A stretch of DNA of 5,597 nt from Oscillospiraceae bacterium. Its GTDB lineage: Bacteria > Bacillota > Clostridia > Oscillospirales > Acutalibacteraceae. The notes below the pieces were generated by a model. The model ran no database searches, was not told the origin of the DNA, and worked only from the letters and a program-made list of their open reading frames with translations. How positions within the stretch are numbered: the first letter of the stretch is position 1; every line of letters starts with the position of its first letter. Below are positions 1 through 5,279 of this stretch, in pieces. The stretch covers positions 2,532 through 8,128 of the forward strand of contig DNGF01000097.1 of assembly GCA_003486665.1 (NCBI GenBank), written 5' to 3'. The position numbers were made by a program, and so were the translations under genes.

Positions 1-1399
1 TCTCATTTGATGATCTAAGCAAAAATCCGTTGTTTGCAAAGCTCGGATTTTCATACCAACGTTTTACAATGGATGTAACATTCCACTGTCGATCCTTAGC
101 CCCTGAATTTTTTTCGCTTGCTTTCAGAATTTCAAAATCGGCAACGGCGGATTCGTAAGCCGGCTTGTTGTTCCATGTTACCGTATTTTTATTCCAGCTT
201 TCCGTTATTGCGTGTACCTCGATCGCTGTGTCCGGAGTTGTATCCGAATATGCGTCCATAAGCACCTGCATTGCCAGAAGCTGTGCGTCAATAACAACAT
301 CGCCGCGGTTTATTTTCGGAAGATCAAATTTAATAAGACCTTGACAAATATCTGCGTCTGTTGACTCTCTGCCGACCATCATCATCGGATCCGAATAGCG
401 ATTCTGATTGGGCAAACCTTTTGCAACATACACCGAATCAATTGTGCTTATCGACTGTTTTGTTTGTATCGCCGGGTCAATCGTTACAGGAAACGATCTT
501 TCGCCGCTGTTCAGCCATTCGGAATCGGCAGAAATTGTAATTTCGTATTTATGCTTGTTCTTTGCACTCAGGCTGTAGCTGACCTTATCCGAATATTCAT
601 ACTCAGCGTCAAGCATAAACGGCTTTGGCATAACAAATACCGTCGCACCTGTGGTTGTGTCCTTGGCATAAATACAGCCGTCCTCTGCCAACGAAAGAGA
701 TAGATCCTTTACGGCAATTTCAAAGCTGTAATTGTAGCTGCTCTGAGCAGATTTTACTACGATATTTTCCTTAACACCCGAACCGTTAACGATATATTCG
801 ATATTCGTATCGGGCAGAATATTTTCGTAATATACCTTCCTGCTTGCATTGACGGCAACGGTCGGGTCCTCAATTTTAGCTTTCTTCTCCTGCTTCATTG
901 AAGAGCCGCTTTTTTTCGCCTTATTGAGCAGCGAAAGACTTACGGAATAGTTGCCCATCTGCATGCTCACAAGCTTTTTCTGATTTGCGTTTTTTGCAAA
1001 CTTTACCTTAAACTTGTTTTTCTTGGTTTCATAGCCATTGAAATCCGACGCCTCGTCATTGCTAACCTCATTAGACGTATCAAGAGAATTGTCAATTTCC
1101 TGCCACTTACCCGCTTCATCTTTATATAAAACCGGGTCATTATACATTGCCGCCTTAACCGTGCCGTCGCTCATCTTGAAATACTTCGTATTCTCGCTGT
1201 TGCGGCGTTCAATGTCTTCACCGATTACGGTCGGCTCCTCTTCCTCCTGAGAAACATTGCTTGAATATCCGCTCTGTTCAAACTTTTCTTTCTCATCTTC
1301 AACAGCCTGAGCAAATACGCTCATAGGCAATATACCTATAATCATTGTCACGGTAAGAATAACCGCAATTATTTTTAAAAAAAGATTGTATTTCGTCAT
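1..1399 (-). CDS. Secreted DNRLRE-domain protein, N-terminal part (probable WapA/Rhs-like wall protein), cut by window edge
   Basis: The frame runs open from an ATG at 1399 to the left edge, giving 466 residues with no stop, so the gene is partial. A GAGGGG ribosome binding site lies 4 bases upstream of the ATG. Residues 1-30 are a classic signal peptide: Lys near the N-terminus, a hydrophobic core, and a V-F-A cleavage site before Q31. An acidic, low-complexity stretch follows (about 33-62). Residues 70-105 (SDGTVKAAMYNDPVLYKDEAGKWQEIDNSL region) resemble the N-terminal region common in clostridial Rhs/DNRLRE proteins. Residues about 315-466 match the DNRLRE domain: Q-G-L-I-K-F-D-L near 353-360, then V-H-A-I-T-E-S-W-N-K-N-T-V-T-W-N-N-K-P at 395-413, and W-N-V-T-S-I-V-K-R-W at 439-448. 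From family knowledge such proteins often continue into YD/RHS repeats and a variable C-terminal toxin, but that part is not visible here. It follows a small secreted protein after 47 bases and is probably cotranscribed with it. Confidence 0.88.
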   Translation of the reverse strand, partial: MTKYNLFLKIIAVILTVTMIIGILPMSVFAQAVEDEKEKFEQSGYSSNVSQEEEEPTVIGEDIERRNSENTKYFKMSDGTVKAAMYNDPVLYKDEAGKWQEIDNSLDTSNEVSNDEASDFNGYETKKNKFKVKFAKNANQKKLVSMQMGNYSVSLSLLNKAKKSGSSMKQEKKAKIEDPTVAVNASRKVYYENILPDTNIEYIVNGSGVKENIVVKSAQSSYNYSFEIAVKDLSLSLAEDGCIYAKDTTTGATVFVMPKPFMLDAEYEYSDKVSYSLSAKNKHKYEITISADSEWLNSGERSFPVTIDPAIQTKQSISTIDSVYVAKGLPNQNRYSDPMMMVGRESTDADICQGLIKFDLPKINRGDVVIDAQLLAMQVLMDAYSDTTPDTAIEVHAITESWNKNTVTWNNKPAYESAVADFEILKASEKNSGAKDRQWNVTSIVKRWYENPSFANNGFLLRSSNE

Positions 1400-1446
1400 A
1401 TTTCCCCTCACAAATTCGTTCTCAGATACTTCTGTTCAGTTCGGAT

Positions 1447-1857
1447 TTATTTTTTCGAATAAGCGAAATACACAACGGTTTCGGAACCGGCGGTATATGT
1501 TACCTTCAATCTGTAATTTGCAAGAACATTGATAAGCCTGTCCTCTTCCACTGCAAGGATTGTTCCAGTTCTCGATGCGTTCCATGTTTCTATCGTATGA
1601 TATACATCGCCCTTTTTCTTCTGCAATTCCATCTTTATCTTCAGCGACATTGATTTGCTTGCACGCAGCGTTGCCGAAGAGGTTGAATTTATGCCCGAAA
1701 TAACCAGCGAGCAGCTGTGACTTGCGATGTTGGCATACATCGGCGCAACAATTCCCGTTTCCGGTGTTTCAATTTTCAGCGCCATCGCAGTCATCGAACC
1801 GCACAACAGCAGACACATTACCACACAAATAACTTTTTTGAAAATTTTACTTATCAT
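1447..1857 (-). CDS. Small secreted protein, 136 residues, function unknown
   Basis: The ATG at 1857 has a perfect AGGAGG (1865-1870) 7 bases upstream, which fixes the start. Residues 1-26 form a signal peptide: K4, K7 and K8, a hydrophobic core rich in Val, Leu and Cys, and an A-M-A cleavage site. C15 and C19 lie inside the core but do not fit a lipobox, so I expect a released or wall-trapped protein rather than a lipoprotein. The mature part (about 110 residues) is rich in Ser, Thr and beta-forming residues. It has an APMY motif at 38-41, an LQKK motif at 78-81, W92, and a C-terminal strand region (YRLKVTYTA at 115-123). This layout resembles small secreted clostridial proteins I recall with an APMY segment and a later LQKK...W segment (possibly the family called DUF6147, not verified). 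It is followed after 47 bases by the large secreted DNRLRE protein, so the two probably share a transcript. A role as partner, wall ligand or immunity factor of that protein is guesswork. Confidence 0.85.
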   Translation of the reverse strand: MISKIFKKVICVVMCLLLCGSMTAMALKIETPETGIVAPMYANIASHSCSLVISGINSTSSATLRASKSMSLKIKMELQKKKGDVYHTIETWNASRTGTILAVEEDRLINVLANYRLKVTYTAGSETVVYFAYSKK

Positions 1858-1885
1858 AGATAAGCCTCCTAAAAATGTATTTGTA

Positions 1886-1916
1886 TATATATGACGAGTT
1901 TTGCCTTTTGTGACAA
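1886..1916 (-). promoter_or_regulatory. Possible sigma-A promoter for the secreted-protein operon (weak)
   Basis: Reading leftward, TTGTCA (1916-1911) is followed after 19 bases by TATATA (1891-1886), about 28 bases upstream of the start codon at 1857. The 19-base spacer is longer than the ideal 17, and the A/T-rich region offers other -10 choices (CATATA at spacer 17, TATACA further on). The -35 element touches the last U-tract base of the hairpin at 1916-1953, so termination of the upstream transcript and a fresh start would be directly adjacent. Confidence 0.35.
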
Positions 1917-1953
1917 AAAAATCGGAAAAAATTTTTTACTTTTCCGATTTTTT
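1916..1953 (-). terminator. Intrinsic terminator-like hairpin after the WYL regulator gene
   Basis: A 14-bp perfect inverted repeat pairs 1916-1929 with 1940-1953 around a 10-base loop. The core is TCGG/CCGA flanked by A and T runs. Read leftward, the CCGA arm is followed by seven T (1921-1915), giving a U-tract; read rightward it is followed by six T, so the element could act in both directions. It lies about 130 bases beyond the stop of the WYL gene. The stem has only three G-C pairs, so strength is uncertain, and it could alternatively sit in the leader of the secreted-protein operon. Confidence 0.6.
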
Positions 1954-2016
1954 CTCGTATTTGGTTGTTTTTTTCTTATTTTTAAACTGTATTTTGCGAT
2001 TTCAGACTTTTCTTGG

Positions 2017-2028
2017 CGTCAAGTGACG
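2017..2028. promoter_or_regulatory. 12-base palindrome, candidate operator
   Basis: CGTCA-AG-TGACG is a perfect 5+2+5 dyad between the WYL gene and the secreted-protein operon. On the minus strand it contains TTGACG, a 5-of-6 match to a -35 box, although no good -10 sits at 17 bases (the nearest, CAAAAT, is at 20). A single half-site TGACG recurs at 1892-1896. Its place beside a regulator gene makes it a candidate binding site; nothing in the sequence proves it. Confidence 0.25.
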
Positions 2029-2083
2029 GAAAAATTGCTAACCGTCTTTTTCTTTTTAACCGATAAATGAACACTTGTTTAAA

Positions 2084-2998
2084 TCACAATATTTTTGCCT
2101 TATCTCCCTGCGCTCTCAGCCACATATATATGCCGTTTCCGTAGGATTCGGCAGTCATCAAATATGTATCTCCCCTGCGCTCCAGAATTTTCGCCGTCGG
2201 CAGCCTGTCAAGAATCGCCTCAAGCACTCCTGAATATTCAAACGTTACCTTTTTCAGCTCGCCTGAATACATAAACTGTATACGCTTTCTGAACTCACTG
2301 TCTGAAAACCTGTCGCGGTATGGAATAAAGAATTTTTTATTCTCCTTTTTAATATCCGTTATTCGGTCAATTCGAAACACAATCGGATAATCCTTTGAAT
2401 CGTCCGCAGTAAAAGCGATCAGATAAAAGTAGAATTCCGAAAACATTATCGCAACCGGCTTTACGGTTTTCTTTGTGGTTTTACCATCCTGCCTGACATA
2501 GTAAAAGCTGATTACCGTACAGTCCTCTATGCACTCCGAAAGCGTCCATATCGGATCAAGCAGTTTTTTCTTGTGCTTCAGCTCAACAAATCCGTTATAC
2601 TCACTTAATATTAAATTTTTAATCAAAGGTCTGTCGGTATCGGATGCCTGCAAGAGAATTTTATCAATGATTTTGAAAAGCTCGTCCTTACACAACGCCC
2701 TGCTCTCCAGGAGGATTTTACAGGTTGCGAGTATCTCCGTGTTGGTCAGACAATTTCTTTCCGGACGAATAAGCGAATAGGAATTTGTTGCTCGGTTATA
2801 ACGAATCATGGCATCGGTTTCGTACTGATTATTGTCATAAAAATATGTTCGTATTTCATCAAGATCGCGTTGAATCGTCTTTTCGCTGACTCCGAATTCA
2901 TCAGCCAAATGCCTTTTGACAACATTTTCTCCCGCGTTGAGTCTTTCGTAAATATTGAGTAGACGATATGCCTTATTATTTTTAAATTCCGCGTTCAT
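2084..2998 (-). CDS. WYL-domain transcriptional regulator (HTH-WYL-WCX, DeoR-like N-terminus)
   Basis: This 304-residue cytoplasmic protein has the standard layout of a WYL regulator. Residues about 9-50 form the winged helix-turn-helix, with LADEFGVSEKTIQRDLDEIR as the turn and recognition helix. The WYL domain spans about 150-215. Its signature triplet reads F191-Y192-L193 instead of WYL, a common conservative variant, and the partner motif is FRIDRI (208-213) with the usual arginine. The WCX region is about 245-304, with GIYMWLRAQGDKAKIL near the end. Known WYL domains bind nucleotide or nucleic-acid ligands and control stress, defence or mobile-element genes. The start is set by a GGTGAGGTGAG stretch just upstream of the ATG. 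The protein ends right after the G-D-K-A-K-I-L strand, whereas many relatives carry about 20 more residues as a final helix. It sits between two blocks on the same strand, with a terminator on each side, so it is probably transcribed alone. The adjacent secreted-protein operon is the most likely target. Confidence 0.93.
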   Translation of the reverse strand: MNAEFKNNKAYRLLNIYERLNAGENVVKRHLADEFGVSEKTIQRDLDEIRTYFYDNNQYETDAMIRYNRATNSYSLIRPERNCLTNTEILATCKILLESRALCKDELFKIIDKILLQASDTDRPLIKNLILSEYNGFVELKHKKKLLDPIWTLSECIEDCTVISFYYVRQDGKTTKKTVKPVAIMFSEFYFYLIAFTADDSKDYPIVFRIDRITDIKKENKKFFIPYRDRFSDSEFRKRIQFMYSGELKKVTFEYSGVLEAILDRLPTAKILERRGDTYLMTAESYGNGIYMWLRAQGDKAKIL

Positions 2999-3020
2999 AA
3001 TCTCACCTCACCATAAGCTT

Positions 3021-3054
3021 AAAAAAGCAGATGGACAATATCAGTCCATCTGCT
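3021..3054 (-). terminator. Strong intrinsic terminator of the PH/SHOCT operon
   Basis: An 11-bp perfect stem (AGCAGATGGAC type) pairs 3026-3036 with 3044-3054 around a 7-base loop. In the leftward direction it is followed by six T (3026-3021). It lies 36 bases past the stop of the gene ending at 3091 and only 22 bases before the WYL start codon. Confidence 0.88.
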
Positions 3055-3057
3055 GTC

Positions 3058-3086
3058 ATTTTACCATAATTCTATATTGTTTTCAA
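3058..3086 (-). promoter_or_regulatory. Sigma-A promoter for the WYL regulator, placed upstream of the preceding terminator
   Basis: Leftward, TTGAAA (3086-3081, 5 of 6 to consensus) and TAAAAT (3063-3058, 5 of 6) are separated by exactly 17 bases. The expected start point is near 3051, inside the first arm of the terminator stem, leaving a leader of about 50 bases before the ATG at 2998. Only 22 bases lie between the terminator U-tract and that ATG, leaving no room for a promoter downstream of the hairpin. Confidence 0.62.
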
Positions 3087-3090
3087 GCTT

Positions 3091-4323
3091 TTACATCTTT
3101 GCAAGCAAATCTGATTTTTTCTGATTGAATTCTTCCTCTGATATTATGCCGAGATCCGCAAGCTCCTTGAGCTTCTTTATCTGCTCAACGGGACTTTCCA
3201 CCTGCTGCTGAACAACAACCTGCGGCTGTGAATTCGCTTGTTTTGCCAGCTTTCTGTATTGATGATAAACAGCAACTACTCTCTCAGCCTCAACCTTATA
3301 CAGAGTGTTGATTTTATTTCTTGCGCCTGCGACAGAAATAATGAGATCGCAGGTCTTGGTCGCCGCCGTAATGGCTGTATCAATCAGCATTCCCGTCAGG
3401 TCACTGCTGTTTGAATTCTGCTCGGTGCTTGCCGATGTAATATCCTCATAGTAAAACTGCTTTATATTTGCAGTCATGCCGAACATTTCTCTATCCATTA
3501 CAATAATTTGCTTTGTTGTGCAAACTATGTAATCCTTGGCTGAAAGCGAATCAAGACCCCACGCGAAGTAAACCATAAGCTCGTCATCATAGACCATATA
3601 TTTTTTTACTTCGGCGTAAACACTGCTGCCGATCTTTTCTTGAATCAGCTTATCGACTTCCTCATCGGTGATAACAAAATCCTTCTTCTTTATGCAATCA
3701 AAATAATTTTCAAGAGAAACAAAATCCTCCTTAATCGTTTTGTCTGTTTTAAATGATGCCAAAACAAGCTCGTCACATTTAAAATATGAGTTGACCTCAT
3801 CCGAATCAAATGTGAATTGGCTTATCTGATCCATGCCGACCTTTCCCTTGGCAAAGAATTTCGGATTTTCATCAAGAGCAACGGAAAAGTAGAGGTTAGA
3901 CGGCGTAATCATAAGCTGCTGCTTACCGTTTTTCAGATAGATCAATGCTTCATCCGTTTTGCTGTAATCCGGACACACCTTGATGAATTTGTCAAGCTCC
4001 TTTTCACTTATCATCGTGAACATTGAAATATGTGTGTTGCTTACACTGCTTGCCGGGAGAAGAATTTTATCTCTGAATTCCTTTGTAAACGACTTCAGCG
4101 TTTCGATATCAATATCTCCGAATACTGTACCGTCATTTGAAAACGCTTCAATTGATGAAATTATCTCCTTTGCCTTTTCGTTTGCTTTTGCCGTCATTTC
4201 AGCATTGTATGCCGCCTGCTCGGCTTTCTTTTGCTCATGGTTTGACTTTGCCGAGTCAACCGAGTCTTTAACAGATCCGGCAATCGAACCGGCAGTGTCC
4301 TTAATTTTGTCAAACAATCCCAT
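3091..4323 (-). CDS. PH-like domain protein with C-terminal SHOCT segment, 410 residues
   Basis: The ATG at 4323 has a perfect AGGAGG (4330-4335) 6 bases upstream. Residues 1-26 (MGLFDKIKDTAGSIAGSVKD...) look like an amphipathic helix that could lie on the membrane surface. They are followed by a charged Ala/Lys/Glu helix to about 60, plausibly coiled. Residues about 120-210 are a mixed alpha/beta region (ALIYLKNGKQQLMITPSNLYFS) that may be a first PH-like fold. Residues about 232-300 fit a bacterial PH domain of the bPH_9/YokE type, with the run DYIVCTTKQIIVMDREMFG and then YYEDITSAS. A hydrophobic insert (about 308-333) and a helix (343-360) follow. After a Gln/Val linker, residues 378-408 are a clear SHOCT motif (V-E-Q-I-K-K-L-K-E-L-A-D-L-G-I-I-S-E-E-E-F). 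SHOCT segments are short helical tails commonly found at the ends of membrane-linked proteins. There is no signal peptide, so I place it on the cytoplasmic side. It is the last gene of the operon, 18 bases after the multi-pass membrane gene. Substrate and function are unknown. Confidence 0.88.
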   Translation of the reverse strand: MGLFDKIKDTAGSIAGSVKDSVDSAKSNHEQKKAEQAAYNAEMTAKANEKAKEIISSIEAFSNDGTVFGDIDIETLKSFTKEFRDKILLPASSVSNTHISMFTMISEKELDKFIKVCPDYSKTDEALIYLKNGKQQLMITPSNLYFSVALDENPKFFAKGKVGMDQISQFTFDSDEVNSYFKCDELVLASFKTDKTIKEDFVSLENYFDCIKKKDFVITDEEVDKLIQEKIGSSVYAEVKKYMVYDDELMVYFAWGLDSLSAKDYIVCTTKQIIVMDREMFGMTANIKQFYYEDITSASTEQNSNSSDLTGMLIDTAITAATKTCDLIISVAGARNKINTLYKVEAERVVAVYHQYRKLAKQANSQPQVVVQQQVESPVEQIKKLKELADLGIISEEEFNQKKSDLLAKM

Positions 4324-4341
4324 AATGATCCTCCTATAAAT

Positions 4342-4815
4342 TTATTCGCTTGATTTTTTGCTTGCTATAAAATTTTTCGCATAGTAAAGACCTATACTCA
4401 GCGCTACAGACAGTAAATTTGGTCTATAATTTACTGTTCCGCCCAACAAAACCCCGTAAAGAAGCTTTTTGAAAAATCCCATTTCATCGCTGTATTGATA
4501 TACATAAACTATTTCAGTGAATCCGTCCAAATACGAACCGGTTTCGGTCATCGCTCCGACAATAAATTTGGCAATCAGCCCAAGAATTATTATCCCTGCG
4601 AATCCGGAAGCAGCCATGATCCACGGAACGAGTTCGTCCTTTTTCGCATCGTAAATCCATACCATCAATACGGAAAAAATAATAATCGAGAATATATCGT
4701 TGAATACGGTTGTGTATTTAATATTAAACAATCCCGAAACGATAAAGAATACAATTCCCGCAATGAAATAAAAACTCAGTCCCCATACTATGTGCATTTT
4801 GATGTTATCTTTCAT
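4342..4815 (-). CDS. Multi-pass membrane protein, 157 residues, function unknown
   Basis: The frame is open further upstream (an ATG at 4980 would add 55 residues), but I place the start at 4815. An AAGGA-type site lies at suitable distance (AGAAAGGAAAAGGAAC just before the ATG), the protein from here reads as a normal membrane protein, and the upstream stretch is poor, Cys/Tyr/Asn-rich and overlaps a better small gene in another frame. Predicted membrane segments are about 8-29, 38-55, 63-87 and 130-150. The K-K-D-E loop at 58-61 and the Lys-rich tail (A-S-K-K-S-S-E) are probably cytoplasmic. A segment at about 100-128 holds acidic and aromatic residues (EIVYVYQYSDEMGFFKKLLYG) between the third and fourth helices. 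I do not recognise a family. It starts 14 bases after the stop of a small two-helix membrane gene and ends 18 bases before the PH/SHOCT gene, so the three are almost certainly cotranscribed. Confidence 0.82.
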   Translation of the reverse strand: MKDNIKMHIVWGLSFYFIAGIVFFIVSGLFNIKYTTVFNDIFSIIIFSVLMVWIYDAKKDELVPWIMAASGFAGIIILGLIAKFIVGAMTETGSYLDGFTEIVYVYQYSDEMGFFKKLLYGVLLGGTVNYRPNLLSVALSIGLYYAKNFIASKKSSE

Positions 4816-4829
4816 GTTCCTTTTCCTTT

Positions 4830-4964
4830 CTATTTTACCAGATTTGCAATAATGCCGATAATTATAAGAATTATCGCAACAATAAGTATAACCTTCAAAC
4901 TTTTGAACACTAAGCAAAACACAATAAAAATCAGAGAAAGTGTTACAAAAGTCATTGCCATCAT
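4830..4964 (-). CDS. Small two-helix membrane protein, 44 residues (second copy)
   Basis: A short frame with ATG-ATG at 4964/4961 and TAG at 4830-4832. AGGTGA (4975-4970) lies 5 bases upstream. The protein is almost wholly hydrophobic: helix one about 5-20, a short turn with K21 and K24 (F-K-S-L-K), helix two about 25-42, and a final Lys. The turn lysines suggest that both ends face outward. It matches the 44-residue protein at 5111-5245 in length, in the position of both turn lysines and in overall plan. Counting by eye gives about 12 identical positions of 44, though composition inflates this. The same frame is open back to an ATG at 5003, which would give 57 residues beginning MHDRGLIKWQ, with AAGGTG 10 bases upstream. 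That start resembles the DRGxIKW opening of YolD-like proteins as I recall them, so the longer form is a real alternative. It lies 14 bases before the 157-residue membrane gene. Roles such as holin-like, toxin-like or complex subunit cannot be told apart. Confidence 0.62.
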   Translation of the reverse strand: MMAMTFVTLSLIFIVFCLVFKSLKVILIVAIILIIIGIIANLVK

Positions 4965-4984
4965 TCGGATCACCTGCCATTTAA

Positions 4985-5025
4985 TTAAGCCTCTATCGTG
5001 CATCTGCGGCGCACACCTTGCTTAA
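4985..5025. repeat. Inverted repeat in the gap between the two small membrane genes
   Basis: TTAAGC (4985-4990) and GCTTAA (5020-5025) are perfect arms. They enclose a second short stem, GTGC with GCAC, around a 9-base GC-rich loop. On the minus-strand RNA this would fold just ahead of the AGGTGA ribosome binding site of the gene starting at 4964, or over the start of its longer form. No U-tract follows, so it is not an intrinsic terminator. A leader structure that limits translation is possible. Confidence 0.3.
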
Positions 5026-5039
5026 GTCTATTTCTGTCA

Positions 5040-5067
5040 TGCTGCAAATTTTTCACATGATGCAGCA
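5040..5067. repeat. Inverted repeat TGCTGCA/TGCAGCA
   Basis: Seven-base perfect arms (5040-5046 and 5061-5067) enclose a 14-base A/T-rich loop. A competing pair TCATG/CATGA (5038-5042 and 5056-5060) overlaps it, so two folds exclude each other. No run of T follows on the minus strand. It sits between two small membrane genes and could be an operator or an RNA processing element. Confidence 0.3.
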
Positions 5068-5110
5068 ATAAATCTTGCTTCACAACTTGCACATATCAAT
5101 TTTGCGATAT

Positions 5111-5245
5111 TCAATTAAGCAATTTCACAATAATTAATATGACAAAGACAACAACAAGAATAATTAGCAGCGGTTTAAACGCTTTAAATATAATTAAAAT
5201 CAAAATTAATCCGCCGAGTATTGCAAAAAAACGTCCCTCAAGCAT
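5111..5245 (-). CDS. Small two-helix membrane protein, 44 residues (first copy)
   Basis: An ATG at 5245 and TGA at 5111-5113 give 44 residues. An in-frame stop three codons upstream makes this the only ATG start. AAGGGA (5261-5256) lies 10 bases before it, a rather long spacing. After a short polar start (M-L-E-G-R) come two hydrophobic helices, about 6-20 and 25-40, joined by F-K-A-F-K-P with K21, K24 and P25; it ends K-L-L-N. Length, turn lysines and helix layout match the neighbouring small gene at 4830-4964, so the two look like diverged tandem copies. It begins 34 bases after the Mor-like gene stops and is probably on the same transcript. A five-codon reading frame starting at an ATG at 5255 overlaps the start region and might couple translation. 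No family is recognised. Confidence 0.62.
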   Translation of the reverse strand: MLEGRFFAILGGLILILIIFKAFKPLLIILVVVFVILIIVKLLN

Positions 5246-5279
5246 GAAAAATCATTCCCTTTTTATAAACTTTAAAAGA

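Noticed and set aside
2025..2050. GACGG...CCGTC hairpin followed by five T on the plus strand, terminator-like
   Set aside because: The stem is only 5 bp with a 12-base loop, and no plus-strand gene precedes it.
1990..2086. In-frame continuation past the WYL stop (about 33 more codons), as if by stop readthrough
   Set aside because: The extra residues are Lys/Arg-rich and do not resemble the expected C-terminal helix of WYL proteins, so the TGA is taken as the true end.
3980..4339. Plus-strand open frame of 119 residues with hydrophobic stretches
   Set aside because: It is antisense to the N-terminal half of the PH/SHOCT gene, whose start, ribosome binding site and domains are clear.
4816..4980. 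N-terminal 55-residue extension of the 157-residue membrane protein (ATG at 4980)
   Set aside because: The extension overlaps the better supported small two-helix gene in another frame, has unusual Cys/Tyr/Asn-rich composition and no good ribosome binding site, whereas the ATG at 4815 has one.
4495..5025. Plus-strand open frame of 176 residues
   Set aside because: It is antisense to three well-supported membrane genes, with composition typical of a shadow of hydrophobic codons and no ribosome binding site.
4993..5040. 15-codon minus-strand frame MTEIDLSKVCAADAR as a leader peptide
   Set aside because: No ribosome binding site precedes it and there is no sign of an attenuator partner; it is too short to support.
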